Assembly: GCA_001661515.1 (NCBI GenBank)
Contig: LUVW01000034.1
Location: 62,001-126,000, forward strand
Reading direction: 5' to 3'
DNA from: Capniomyces stellatus
Taxonomy: Eukaryota > Kickxellomycota > Harpellomycetes > Harpellales > Legeriomycetaceae
Length of the DNA: 64,000 bases
In this document: positions 37,407-50,088 of the stretch, one piece after another
Layout: each line of letters opens with the position of its first letter
Position numbering within the stretch: position 1 is the first letter of the stretch
Translations under genes and position numbers: made by a program
Notes under the pieces: generated by a model
Seen by the model: the letters and a program-made list of their open reading frames with translations, nothing else
What the model was told of the DNA's origin: nothing
The model's database searches: none

Positions 37407-37760
37407 ATGAAGTTCACAACATTGTCGATCAGTCTAGTTGTAGTAGCCTTGGCCTCGGTCAGTACATACGCAGCCCCAGCAAAGAACGGGTTGGCACCAA
37501 CCACTACCACCAGTATACCAAGGGTTAGAGTGGCTAAGTCAAAATCAAAAGCTTCCTCTACCAGTAAGGCCGTTACCACCACGAGTAAAGCACCAACTCA
37601 AACCAATCAAGGCGCACTTAACAGAGCGAAAGCTGCTCCTACCCCAGAATCTGCTTCGGCCGAGACAGTAGATAGTAAAGCTGTAGATAGCAAAGCTGTA
37701 GAGGCTGAGGATGATAGAACCGATAAGTTCTTCCTTACTCCATGGAGCTTCTATTGGTAA
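37407..37760 (+). CDS. Small secreted protein, Thr/Ser/Lys-rich, unknown function
   Basis: The protein has 117 residues. MKFTTLSISLVVVALASVSTYA is a textbook signal peptide with likely cleavage after AYA or AAPA. The mature chain is disordered and rich in Thr, Ser, Ala and Lys (SKSKASSTSKAVTTTSKAPT), so it may be O-glycosylated. It has a tandem DSKAVDSKAVEAE repeat and then a short acidic, aromatic end, DRTDKFFLTPWSFYW. The aromatic C terminus after a long disordered part is unusual and could be a short anchor or recognition motif. No cysteine remains after the signal, which argues against a classical cysteine-rich effector. No family is recognised. The signal peptide, TATA-like box at a sensible distance and good start context support a real gene. 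Confidence 0.7.
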   Translation: MKFTTLSISLVVVALASVSTYAAPAKNGLAPTTTTSIPRVRVAKSKSKASSTSKAVTTTSKAPTQTNQGALNRAKAAPTPESASAETVDSKAVDSKAVEAEDDRTDKFFLTPWSFYW

Positions 37761-38768
37761 AACAATAAATAAAGGATCTCACATGTACCTTCAACCTCCG
37801 AGCTTATATATCTAATACCAAGGGTCTATTCAATATCACTCTAGTGTAATTGTTAGCAGGGACCAGCTACTGACGCGTTTAACGAATATCGACTACCTCC
37901 CATTTCTATTTAGTACACATAATTGTTTATAAATATATTTGTCTTATTATTATTTCTAAACCGAAGAAGTCTTTTATGATCATTGCATTTTTTTTTTCAA
38001 ATAAATTTTTTTAATGAAACCAACGTGTCTTTTCTTCATTGCTATTCCGTATTTAATGATAAATAAACTCGAATAACGATGGCGGATTATCAAGGTTGCA
38101 AGACTTCTTGCAGTGGCGTGAAGATACAATATAATTTTTTGTATCACTGATATTAAGAGGTGATAAAAGAGTTTGGATTATGTGCTGCACTAGCAACTAG
38201 CAGTCAATGGTCACTGATGGGGCCTGTTTAGACGAAGCAGCAGTAGTATTGCAAAGCCCAGCTCCACTCTAGCCAACAGGGGGGGGAGGGCGATTTGAGT
38301 TTGATTTGGCCAGTATAGTACAGTCGATATGATATGATATGATCGATATTGTGATACATTGCAAATAACGTATTTTGTCCCACTTGATCAATAGAACACA
38401 GATTCTGGCGCAAGAAAAAAAAGAAGGGTGGTTGCATCATAGACCAACAACACAGATTTGCTCATCACACACAACAACAGTATGTGTGTGTATATTTATC
38501 GTTATAGTATCACGAGTGATACGTCGTATAAGCCAAAGTTATGTGATGAGGAGTTAACAGATAAAGTTTTGAAGTCAATTTCTAATTATTTGAATCAAGA
38601 TAATAAAAAGTAAAATATGGTTAAATATATAAAATGAAAAAACCAAAAAACAAAAAGTAAAAGCAAATTAGTAATAAAAAAAGGTGCGGGTAAAATGAAA
38701 TGTTAGTTAAACGTAGTACAGCAAAAGCAATAGAGACATACACCACCGCCCAGCCCCCCCTCTTTCAA
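37761..38768. other. Intergenic region, 1.0 kb
   Basis: This is a convergent spacer between the small secreted protein and SNF7. It has a G-rich patch (38279-38290), GATATGATATGATATGATCGAT repeats near 38325-38347 and A-rich tracts. No gene is seen. Confidence 0.6.
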
Positions 38769-39605
38769 TCAATTCATAACTCCCATACTTTCGCGCAGCT
38801 CGGCCAGCTCGGCATCTTCGTCCTCGTCGATAATTTCGGGTCTAGTGGGTGGTTTGATGGCCGAGACAGGTGGTCTCTCGGCATTTAGCAGCTGCTTATC
38901 TAGCTGTTCTTGCTCCAGCAACTCAAGCTCTTCAAGGAGATCAGAATCACCTGTTTCCATCCCGAAAAGCTCGGGCTGCGATATAGCATTGGAAACTTCA
39001 TTCGCCAGATCCATTTGTTCACGAATCTCATCCATTGTTTGGTCAACTTTATCAATGTTCCTATAAAAATTACATTCATTGAAAACATCCATGTTAGTAA
39101 GAGTTATTTGGTAGCAGGCAAAGTGCGAATTCAAACATGTAAATGCAAACACATAAATGCAAACTTGTGAATGCAAGCTCATCAACAAATGCCAACAACC
39201 AGTCGGTAAAATCTCCCCCAAGTGTCGGTGTATAAATTGTGGGTAGCAAAGAGGCACGTACATATTCTTGTGGATGTTCTTGAGAGCATCAGCTCCCTGT
39301 CTCATAGCCTTCATTGTTTCAAGATTTACATTGGCAGATTCAATGGCAATCATTTGTGTTTCCAACGTCATTGTTGTCCCGTGTATTTTCTCCAGCTGCT
39401 GCTCCAACATCTTTTTCTTCTTTAATGCCGCCATTGCGACTGCTTTATTCTTTGTAGCATTTTCTTTTGCTATTTTCAATTCAATTTCTATTTTCTTTGA
39501 TAAATTCTCCTGCTTCTTCTCGTTCGTCCGCAGGGTCTCGCGCAACGATAGTATGGCATCTTTTGGTGACGTCGTACCTTCCTTTTTTCCTCCAAATAAC
39601 CACAT
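38769..39605 (-). CDS. SNF7: ESCRT-III core subunit Snf7/Vps32 (CHMP4)
   Basis: Two exons, 39605-39262 and 39060-38769, give 211 residues. The start is the ATG at 39605 (MWLFGGKKEG); the frame runs on upstream but only through a TTG. The N-terminal basic helix hairpin (SPKDAILSLRETLRTNEKKQ, KKIEIELKIAKENATKNK, AMAALKKKKMLEQQL) is followed by the splice at KNM|NIDKVDQTMDEIREQ and the acidic regulatory helices. The C terminus, ELAELRESMGVMN, holds a MIM-like helix for Vps4. Snf7 polymerises into membrane-remodelling spirals that drive multivesicular body formation, nuclear envelope repair and, in many eukaryotes, abscission. Length and motif order match CHMP4 proteins (yeast Snf7 is 240 residues). 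The intron is 201 bp with a GTACGT donor. Confidence 0.93.
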   Translation of the reverse strand: MWLFGGKKEGTTSPKDAILSLRETLRTNEKKQENLSKKIEIELKIAKENATKNKAVAMAALKKKKMLEQQLEKIHGTTMTLETQMIAIESANVNLETMKAMRQGADALKNIHKNMYVPLCYPQFIHRHLGEILPTGCWHLLMSLHSQVCIYVFAFTCLNSHFACYQITLTNMDVFNECNFYRNIDKVDQTMDEIREQMDLANEVSNAISQPELFGMETGDSDLLEELELLEQEQLDKQLLNAERPPVSAIKPPTRPEIIDEDEDAELAELRESMGVMN

Positions 39606-41099
39606 TTTCAATTCAGTTATTTTTATTTAGTTCTTCGAATTCTAGTATTAATTTTTGGTCCTACAAGTGTGTAAACAGTGCTGCAGATGCCTTTATTTAG
39701 AATGATGGAACCCAATTCTGCAACTTTACTCTAATTCTACTCTGCAATGTTAAATAAAAGAATGTAAGGAAAAGATTTGTTGCTCTATTTTTGGCCAGAT
39801 ACTAATTGTTTGTTAAAATTGCCTTATAAAAAATGAACCAAAGTAAAGTGCTTTAATAAATAGGTTTTTGTGCCGTGTTGAGAGGGAAAGATAATATTAT
39901 TACAGTTTCTATTAGGTGTATTACTTAATAGCATAAAACAAACTCTTAATTTCAATTTAGCATTTTTTTAGCTAGCCAAGATTCTTAAGGTGAAAACCTC
40001 TGAGCGTAATAAAACCTTTCGTTTTTAAATTGAAAACAAAGTGTTTCATTGAAAGTAAAGCAAAATAAAGTCCAAACATTTTTACCTAGTGCGATTTTGC
40101 TTTTTTTATTATTAGGTAAGCAGTTTTTCTTGCGAATTAATGTAATTGGGGGAGTTGGTATAAACCTATTTGCTAAATAGAGAGACTAAAAAAAATAATG
40201 GCCAATCAATGTCACATTGTCATGTCCAACTAACCAATTTAGCTACAAAAAAAAAAGAACAAAAAAAAAACCTAAAATTCATAGGACGAAAACAGGCTTT
40301 AAAACGTAAAAACAATTGGACTGGAAGCTATAAACGGAAACATCTGAATTAAGAGTTTGGAAAAATAAAAATAAAAAAAAGCCAAACCGCAAGCGTTATT
40401 TGAAAAGTTGTGAATTCAAACAGAGAAAGTGGCCAAGTATTTCTCAAGCTGGTAAATGGAGCTAGAAAAAGCCATACATCGCTACAGCGACCATGAACAG
40501 TGGGGAAAATGTTGCATAGATGAAGACCCCGAGCTTAGAATTTCAAAAATCATGTGCAAATAGTAAAATCGTAGCGAAGGCTTTGATCAGGGCCAAAGCT
40601 AAAATAGAGAGAAAAAAAAAGAATGAACCATATTTACAACGTGTTGGCTCAATGACCAGCTCCACTTTTATATACGGTTCCAATTGGCGAGGTGTATGGT
40701 GTATGGTGTACAAAGCCAGCCGGGTTGAGAAATTTTAAAAAAAAACATAAACTGTTCGTGTAGGTTGAAACTCTAAAACTGTAAACAGAAATCAAAAAGA
40801 TAATAAATTGTAAATAAACACCCTGGACCAATGGAATTCAGTAATCGACAAATGTATACTGAACTTTGAGTTTAATTTACGTTAGCATTAAATTACAATA
40901 AATGTAAACAACCAGCAGCACAAAAAGGACATGGCAAGCATACGTATATTCACATGTAAAACACAACAGTCACAAAAGTTATACAAGCGCTACTGAACTC
41001 AAGACTTTGATTTAGTTTAAACTGGGTCCATAAGAGCAGCGGCGAAGCGGATAAGTAAAAAGTATAGCGGCGGATCTGCTTAAGAATCAAACACCGGAA
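39606..41099. other. Intergenic region, 1.5 kb
   Basis: This divergent spacer lies between SNF7 and the separase gene. It is AT-rich with A runs at 40240-40270. The frame of the first separase exon is open upstream to about 41058, so an extra 5' exon or a non-ATG extension here is possible. No other gene is recognised. Confidence 0.55.
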
Positions 41100-41583
41100 A
41101 TGCTGCATTTGAAAAGAATAGAGTCGGGATTAAGTCCTGATAGTTGTACAGACGTAGTAGTGAGGGATATATACAAGTACTTTGAAGTAGTTCCGGTTAT
41201 TGTTAATCCAAGGTCATTTCTAGCCTTGTCCAGAAATGAAAGCGATAAAATGGATGGTGAGCTTAAAACCAGAATGTTGCCAGTTTTTTCTTCTTCTAAA
41301 AAGTTGGTATATAATATAAAAGAGTTGACGCGATACAAGTAGTGAAAATGGGTGCAGGGTAAAGTTTGCTGTTAGCTAACAAATAAATGAACGAAATGTA
41401 AATAGATGACGAAGATCCTGAAGCCATACTAACATGTACGAGTGACAGACTAGGGCCTGGAATAGGGAGCTTAGCAATAAAGATATTAAGTCAAACTAAT
41501 AACTATCTGAAGCCAAATGGTAGGTGGAAAAAGTTAATATAAAGAAAGGAGTGGTTGGAGGGGGGGGGGGGGGGGGGGGAAAN

Positions 41584-41616
<33 letters not shown>

Positions 41617-44600
41617 CGAAATTAAAATGAAAAGGGGGGAGTAAAGGGTCGTGGAATAACCAGGTTGTTTGGACAAACTAATAGGCGAAAAGGAGAAAAG
41701 GAATGAGGAAAGGGGAAGGAATTTGGAAAACTATATAAATGTGGTACAAGCTGCGATAGTGGTACTTGGGAGACATGGTGCAAAATTGGGGCTTGAGGAG
41801 CTGGCGGTGGAAATGGCCACTTCGAATTTCTGCAAAAGAATGGTGGAGAGTAATAAGGCAAGAACTGGTTGTAAACATTGAGTATAATAGTTGGAATAAC
41901 GCACAACAGCGGTGTTTGGTGTAATAGGGTGTAATTAGAGTATTCAATTTGTAAAAATCACAAATAAACAATAGGGAGCAAAGGCTAAAACAGCATTTAA
42001 AGTGCTAAAAGAGCTTCTGATGGAGTATAGCGAAAAGAAATTCAACAGCAATGAGTATAAAGAGGTAAAACACAATATAAAAAGTGAAAAAAGTAGTGAG
42101 GACACAAAACCGGCTGACTCTAAAGTGCAAGCTAGTAAAACGGGAAGAACTGGTAGGCATGGAAACCCCAGTACAGAGGCAATTTCAGCGCTTGCATCGA
42201 GCAACGGAGACAGAGTGGCATCGGTAAAGCAAGTCATGAAACAGATAAACAGTATTGTGATTACTCCAGAAAGTAAAAAGAAAAGCAATTCAAGTAAAAA
42301 TCCACAAGTGATGGTAGAAGACATGAATGGGGAGACTCGCTTGGACAGTAGGGGGAATAGGGGTGAGGAGTGGGAAAGTGATGGCGAATTGGGTTTTGAG
42401 GAGGAGTTCTTTAGTCTTTTGATTCCAGTCGAGAAGGTCAATAACGACACAAAGTTTGTAATGTTGTGCATCACATACCTGTTGTATGCGCAGCAATATA
42501 TGATTAATAAGGGAAACAATGCGCAAATGGAGAGGTTTGCGAAAGCACTAATACACAGAGCTGATGGGAAAAGCAGCGTGGAGGACTGGATTGAAAAATT
42601 GGAGGAGACTAACAAGGCGAACGCGGACGTGCTGAAGTATTCGTTTAGCAAGAATGTGTTCAGTGTATCAACAAAGATAGGCGGGATAATGGGGATGAAG
42701 CTGCAAGCAATAGCTGTGAGGCTGATTTCAAGCATTCCAGGAAGAAATGATGTGGGGAGTGTGTTGAAGCTGATGACAAGCAGCCTGCAGAGAGCTGAGG
42801 TTGATGTGATTGGGGGGCGTGGAGTGGATTTGGGCAGGCAAATGCAAATGCAACTGGGTGTAGGTTGGGTGTTGCAAGAGTATGTGCGCATTTTGACGAC
42901 ATTGGTAAAGGGTGGGACCAGATATCTAGTAGAGGATATGGCAAAGTTGCTGCGGAGAGTATTCAAGGTTGAAAAAAAGGTATGTAGTTTCAAAGCAAAA
43001 GCAAAAGCAAAGGCGTATAAATAGATCTGCACATGTGATAAAGTGATCAATAAGATATCAATGGAAATAAAAGATAAAGCAAAGTGGGGGTAGATATGAG
43101 GGGATGAGAGGGCTGTTGGTGTTGGATATTTTAGACAAGGAATAAAACAAAGTAAGTGTAATTGAATTGCTTGTAGTGCAATATGGGGTTTGCGAGCACC
43201 AAGGCGATGGCATTATTTTTGAAAGAAAGCGGGACTAGTAGGCAGCAGGATAAAGATAAAGAGCAAAAGCAGGTTATCACAGTGGTCAGTTTAGTCGGGG
43301 CTATATTTGCTGTTTGCGTTGAGCTAGAGACATTTTTGATGAAAATTCAAGGCAAGTAAAATAGAAATAAAAAGAAAGAAATAAATACAGACCAATAGTG
43401 CTAGAAGATCTAGTGGTGGCAAATAGACTTTTTTTTTTCCTGTTTTGAAGTAGAGTAATTATGCCCAATAGTCGGATATCTCTTTGATGTGTAAACGAGA
43501 TCCAGTAATAATGAGATTCTCAAGTTTATTGTATATTTTTTTTTTTAAAAAAAAGAAATGGTTGCGTGATATTGATAGGTGGCGAAAGAAGTGCGTTTGA
43601 TACTGGAGAAGTTGAAGCGTTAGGGAGGCTGTTGTATAAAATACGGAAATCGATAGGAGTGCAAAAGAAGGAGGGAGAGGTTGAGGCGGTTATGCAGGGA
43701 TTGGACGTGGTAATGGTGAGTCTATTTACCTTGGCAACGAGGGCGGCAGAGCTGCGAGATTGTGTGGGGGTGGGAGTAGAGAAAAGCAAAGAAATACTGA
43801 GTAGCTGTTCAGTGTTGGTATTTGGGTCGATTCAGGTGGTGGAGCAAATATGCAGGGTGGGTGAGGGTGGGGGCAGAAAAAGGGAGCATTATGAGGTGTT
43901 GGAGCAGCTGTATGAATCACATGCAATGATAGTGGAGGCAAGCGGCGAGAACGGTAGGGGTCATGGAGGAGGTATCCACGAGAGTTTGGGAAGGGCTGTG
44001 GAGATTATTGAAATGCTGGAGACCGAGTTTCAAGTGGCTGGGAGTAGGTTGAAGAGCATAAGCGGGATATATTACAGAATAGCAGCGAGACTGTATCGAG
44101 CAAAGCAGCTGACAGAATGCACATTCTATGTGAACAAGTCTGTAGAGGTTTTGGAGGCGTACATGGGGAAACCTTTGGTGGTTTCTGAGAGCGAGTGGAG
44201 AGAATTGTGTAAAAAAAGAGAATTTGTTGCGTTTTTAAGCTTTGAGATGCGAGAGTATGAAAAGTCAATTGAAAATTATGGCAAAGCATTGTTTGCACAC
44301 CTGGCAGCAGATAATGGAGGATTGGAGGCGATGGTAAATATGGCGGATAGTGCGCTGAAAACCCCAATTGAAAGTCAGTGGTGGACGGCTGTTGCGGCTG
44401 GACAAAGCTGTGGAGGTGGCAAGAGCGGTGAGTTTTCGAGTCGGGTTGACCAGATTTTGCAAGGCGTTATGAAGTCGACTTTGAGCTTGTTCAGGTCAGA
44501 AGACTTGGTTTTAGACACAACCAGGGCGAGTGAAGATGATGGGGCGAGAATGGCGGCGTTCAAGGTGTCAAGGCATTTTGTTGGCGGTCTGGTTGGAGCA

Positions 44601-47600
44601 GATGCAAGAAAAGTTGATTGGTGGGGAGCGCTTGTGGACGAGTTGCAGGCGTTTTATTCGAGAAGCGTTGAGGGACTGGCAGCCTTTAGGCATTGTTTGT
44701 TGAAAAGTGTGGAGTTCCGGTACTCGGACCCAAGCTATCCGGATGAGGCCAGGATCAGGTGTTTGCTGGAGTTGGCAAAGTGTTTGGTTGATTTGGGGGA
44801 AAGCAGAGAGGCGGTAGTGGTGCTGGATTCTGTGGAGCAGCTGATAGACTCGCCGGGAATTTTGGTTGGTTATGCAGATTACTTCGGGGTGGTTACGAGG
44901 CTCTGGAGGGGGATAAGCTTGGCAGCAGATATCGGCGATGCGGGTAATGGCGGAACAGACAATGGATGGAAAGCAGAGATTAAGGAGCTTATTGTGCTGC
45001 TAAAGTCGATGAACTGTAATGTGGAGGTTGAGCGCTTTGTTGCCAAACAGCTGAACATTGAGCTGAGTGTGGTTGTAGATTTGCTAAAGTTAAAGTGTGA
45101 GGCGGAGATTGAGGTGGAGATCCTTGAGCTATTGGTTGCGTTGAATCAAACAAACATGAATAGCGACAAAGTGTTTTTAGATCAACTGTGTTTCAGCAGG
45201 GGCGAGTTGGTGCTGGGATACGTCAAAGTGGGTGATTACGGCAAGGCAGAGGCCCTGTTGGAGGCGTTTGAGAGTAAGTTGAGCGATGGTTCTTGGCTCA
45301 ACGACGATGTTTCTTTTGAATTTGACGAAAACATTGCTAGAAGCGAGTTGAGCTTTTGTTTTGCACAGCTAATGCTGTATTTTATGAAAAACGATTCTCA
45401 GAGATGGTAAGGCTTTTTGTTTCTAGTTTCACTGGTTGTTTTTATTGTAAATTTTTTTCTTCTTTTCTGAATAGTAGTAAGTATATTGCTTGTGTTTGGG
45501 ATCGACTATGCACCAACTAAACAAACATATTGATACTTGTGACCGGAATAATCCCGAGTAGCAACGAAGCAGTCAAGAGGCTTGAAAGAAAAGTGGCAAG
45601 CATTGAAAGTAGGGGGAGGACAGGGCTAAAGGAGCCTTACTTGTACATATTCATAGCAAGGTGGTATAGTCTGATAATGCTAAAACTGGGACATGTCCAA
45701 AAAGGACTGGCAGTTGGGCTATATGGAGTAAAACTGATGTTTTCGCTGTTTTCAAAGCTGAATGGGCTGAATGGCGAGAAAAAGAATTGTGATAAGCAAG
45801 ATATATTTGAGATAGAAAAGGATGCGCAGGAGGAAGACGAAGAAAGCAAGGGGCAGTCTACTCGGATGGGCGATAGGCCAAGGTACTGGAGACTGTTTGA
45901 AGAGTCAATTGAGCTGGTTTCGACTGTACAAGCTCTGTACAGAGAAATGGGATTAAAAGGCGAAAGCGAGTATTTTAGCGAAAAGCTGCTGGGTTTTAGC
46001 GAGCAGAGCGGAGCTCAGATACGAGTTGCCGAGGCGATGTATTTACACGCTGATATGCTGGCCAGACAACACAATGAGTATGGGTTAGAAGATGGGATCC
46101 AAAGGAAATGTCTGAGCTACCTGGCCTTCCCAAAAAATGAAAGAAACAGAGTGCTTGGATTGGCTGCAGAAGACTCCGTATCTAGCGTTGAAAGTGTGGT
46201 TTCAGGCGTTGAGGGCGTTTTACGATGGTGTTATGAGACTGCTGGTGTTGTCAAATCGTTCCGGCTTGTCTTGCTGGCTGCAAATGTGTTTGAACAGTTT
46301 GGCATGGCCGAAGAGTTCAAGCTGTTGATAAAGCGGTTTATAGCTTTGATTGGGCAGAAGCACGAGCTTGGCAATGAGAATGTGGGTGTTTCTGAGCAAG
46401 ACGTGTTATTCTGCCAAGAAATGAAGCAATATTTGCAGTACAGACTTTGGGGACTCCAACTAAAAGAAAGTGCAAACTGTGCCAGCACCGACCCAACCAC
46501 AATCCAATCGTCTGAAGCCACAGTTTCAGGTGATCATGATGACAAGCTTTTGAAGTCTAGCGAGTTTCTCGACGGATTCCTCAACAACACTGCTTGTTTT
46601 AACACGCTGCCGGGCATCTCGGACATTTCAAGGGTAAGACTTACAACTGATGCTATTAGTACTGCTTTTGTATAGGAAATGTAATTTGACCTTTGTTTGC
46701 TATTTATTTATGTATTTTTTGTTGATTTTAAAATATACTGCATCGTGCTCTATTTGTCTTGGTGGGATCTAGTTGGGCCAGGTTATTTCCAGACTAGAGT
46801 ACATTTACCAGCTGCTGGCATTAAAAATCGACCAGGCCAATGGAAATCAGAGATTGGCACAAACAGGTAATGAGCATATAATAATGATACTTGGAATTGA
46901 CGACCACAAATATCCGGTTTATACAAATTCAAAATTTTTAATTCATGAAACTCATTATTGGTATTTTCATTGTTGATATAGCGATGGTTAGTTCGACTTA
47001 CAAGCCCGATTTATTGAGCGATAAAAACCAAAACAGCAGCGGGAAAGTGGAAGCGGTTTATTTGGATTTGGTAAAGCTGGAACTGGTGATGGGCAGAATT
47101 CTGGAGACAGGGATGTTTGGCGAGTGCAGTGCAAGTGGAATAACCAGGGTTTCAAACTTACGAGCGTCTGTTTTGATGGCAATTGATTATTTCAATGTAG
47201 ATAGAGTGCCTAGTTTTAAAATATCTAGTTGTATAGGTAAGAGCAGAGTTGGGATGGCTTTAAAATGGAAATAAATATTGTGGAATTGTATTAGTGAGAG
47301 GAAGAAAAAAAAAACAAGTAAAGCTAATAAATAAATAACTTTGCTATTTGCGAATTTCATTGTAGAGCATGGAATGAATTACTCGACAAGGTTGGTCATC
47401 CAAGAAGCAGAAAATATCTTACACCAGTCATCAAAGCCATTTAAATCCCAAAACTGTCTTGGAACGCTGCTGCAAACACAAAGCAAACTAGAGACAAAAC
47501 TGGTGGAAATAAACGCTGGGTATAAAAGCGATGCACATTTGAGTAGCCTACCACCAAACATCACATTGGTTAGTTTATCAGTTGATAAAAAAAACAAACT

Positions 47601-49574
47601 GCTGTTAGCAAGCCGGCATCAAGGCAGCAACAAGCAAACTGAACCAGCTGGATCAGTTGGACCAATGGTTGTACAACTACCACTGAGCAGCAACAAGTTG
47701 GATGAGGTTTTGGGTTTTTACGAGCTGAGCAAACAGGCTGATTTGTCTATTGGGTCAGGGTCAGAGTGTACCAGCGATGATATGAAGAAAAAATGGTGGC
47801 AGAATCGGTCCAAGTTGAACAATGAAATGAAGATGTGTCTAAGCCGCATTGAGCTAAACTGGTTCGGTCCTTTCAAAGTAAGCCATTGCAAATATATGTA
47901 TATATATTTGTGAAGGAAAGACTTTTACCTGAAAAGAAAAAAAAAGAATAAAAGAAACGTAATAGTGAACCCGATTCGTTTAAAACTAAATAGGGAATAC
48001 TACTACCACCACTGGATATCAAGGAGCCGGACCTGGAAAAGCTGGGTGAGATGGTATCAAACATAATAAACAACGCGCTTCCACAGAGTTCAGAGTACAA
48101 GGATCAAATCCGAAGCAAGAATGTTGACGTTTCAGTGTTGAACCTGATTGTTGCAGGAACAATTGGCCACACGGGCTTGGAGCCTAGGCAGGGCTATAAA
48201 GAATTGGCCCAGTTTTTAATAACGACCTATTGCAACACCGCCGCACTCCCAACACGACTCAGAGTAGACCTTGGCGATTTAGCTGAGAGTCGAATAGCCA
48301 AAAGTCTTTTTGTTTTGTTTGAAGAGTTTAAAAAGGTGGTCAAGCCAAAATACGGATTTTCTAGCAGCAATGTCATTGATGAAAAAATGGGAACCTTTGG
48401 GAAATCCGATCACGTGATTCTGGTTCTTGATGGACTAATCAATCATATTTCTTTCGAGTGTTTGCCAAGCCTAATCGAAGTTCCGGTTTCACGGCTGGAT
48501 AGCGTGTATATGATGGATTACTTGTCATCCAGCGGTTTTGCCCCAACCCAAGAAAAAGGTAAAAATGTGGAAAACGGGTACATTGTGTTGAGTGATGAGA
48601 GCAGCGATGGCGATGGTGATGGTGATGGTGATATAACCATGATGTCCCCGTCTCGTAAACCAAGATTCCAGCTCAAACAGTCTAAAAAGCACCCAGCAGA
48701 GCTCAACAGCCATTCAGGCCTGGTTTTTGAAAGCGGAATGAGAAGCGGGATGGCTGCTGCCAAGAGCTCAGATCAAGCGGCAATGGATGGGCCTGGTACC
48801 AACTCAGATCAGGGCCCTGATCTGTATGGTAGTTTGGGGGTGGACAGCAACGTTGCTGATAAAAAGAGTCTTTTCTATGTGCTAAACCCAAGCGGCGATC
48901 TGACCAGAACGCAGACACAGTTCGAGTTCTTTCTTAAGCAGTCTGGCGACTGGACGGGTGTGGTTGGCAGGAACCCAATGCAGCAAGAGCTGGTTGATGG
49001 GCTGAAAACCAGCAGCTTGTTCATGTACATTGGCCATGGTGGAGGTGAAAAAATACTGAAAAAGTCCATGCTGATCAAGACCCTATCCAGCTACGGCCCA
49101 CTGGGCTCAGAAAGACGTGCCAAGTCTGCGATGCCATACAGGTCCTCCTCAAGCAACCTAATGGCATCATTGCTGCTGGGCTGTTCAAGCGCCAAGTCCA
49201 AGTTTTTTGGGCAGTACCTTGACTCCTCCAATGTCTCCAACTACTCGGTAGTCAAATGTAAGTCGTTTGTTGGAAACTTGTTTGATGTTGGTGACAAGGA
49301 TATTGACAGGTTTAGCCTGCTGTTTTTTGAGCTTTGGGGGTTGAGTTCTCCATCCGATTCAGAGTTGAGTTCTGGTGCTTCTGGCTCCTGTGCCAGTGGC
49401 AGTATCACAAACCACTCTGACCCGGGAAGCTATGTCGACACAAACGGCCCAAGAAGTGGCGGTCCTCGGCTAAGCAATGTCGAGGCTGTCAACAAAGCTA
49501 GAAAGGCTTGTCGCATGCCCTACCTTACTGGCTGTGCCCCTGTTGTCTATGGCTTGCCCGTGTATTTAGACTAA
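41100..49574 (+). CDS. ESP1: Separase (cohesin-cleaving cysteine protease, peptidase C50)
   Basis: Eleven exons in frame: 41100-41256, 41406-41519, 41685-41870, 41979-42979, 43177-43351, 43579-45406, 45562-46633, 46773-46866, 46982-47236, 47366-47877 and 47994-49574, totalling 2324 residues. The C-terminal protease is unmistakable: FMYIGHGGGEKIL with catalytic His (about 2146), ASLLLGCSSAKSKFFG with catalytic Cys (about 2195), VGNLFDVGDKDIDRFSL and the terminal YLTGCAPVVYGLPVYLD. Upstream, WWQNRSKLN and ELNWFGPFKGILLPPL belong to the conserved substrate-binding domain. The large helical N-terminal half is the divergent TPR-like securin-binding region. Separase cleaves Scc1/Rad21 at anaphase. 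Intron 5 has a GC donor (GGCAAGT). The exon 3/4 junction uses a GAG acceptor and is the least certain. The true start could lie in an earlier exon. Confidence 0.9.
41560..41616 (+). repeat. Poly-G tract with one N, inside separase intron 2
   Basis: Twenty G (41560-41579) are followed by AAAN and then 33 G (41584-41616), on the sense strand of the intron. The assembly is uncertain here, and the true length is unknown. Confidence 0.95.
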
Positions 49575-50088
49575 TGTTATGCTTTTTTACTTGTCTCGGG
49601 GGAGGTGGGGGGGGGGTTATACTAATATATTCACGTCCATTCCATTGGTTGTCTATTTCTCTACTTCTTTTTGTGTTGATTGCTTATTCGAATCGGCTAT
49701 TACCATTTTTTTTTTCTTTCACTAATTTTAAATAAAGTAAATACTATCTCCAGTTGCAGACCAATGATTTGTTTATTTTCTATTTTTTTTTCTTTCTACT
49801 TTTCTATTTTTCTAATAAAGCTTGGATTTATTTATCGAATTCTTTTTAATGTTTAGATTTGCTTACTATTAAATAATCTCCAGCTATTCAACTCTGTTGA
49901 ACAAAGTTCGCGAAAAGGAAAAAAGTAAAGAAAGAATAAATTCATTGCCTAGCAAAAATTATACAAAGACAATTGCTGTTTTGTGTATTATATTCGATAA
50001 CTCTGTGCACTCTCCTTGCAAAGCCACACTATACTTTTATGGTGAAAGTCAGCAACAACAAAGCAAATTGCCAAAGCGATAATTCAGA
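49575..50088. other. Intergenic region, 0.5 kb
   Basis: This is a tandem spacer between separase and the HAUS8-like gene. It has a run of ten G at 49607-49616 just after the separase stop, then T-rich sequence. The HAUS8 promoter should lie within it. No other gene is seen. Confidence 0.6.

Noticed and set aside
41944..43050. 368-codon minus-strand open frame
   Set aside because: It lies antisense to separase exon 4, which is in frame with the rest of the gene. Its hydrophobic Ser/Leu-rich composition is typical of antisense reading.
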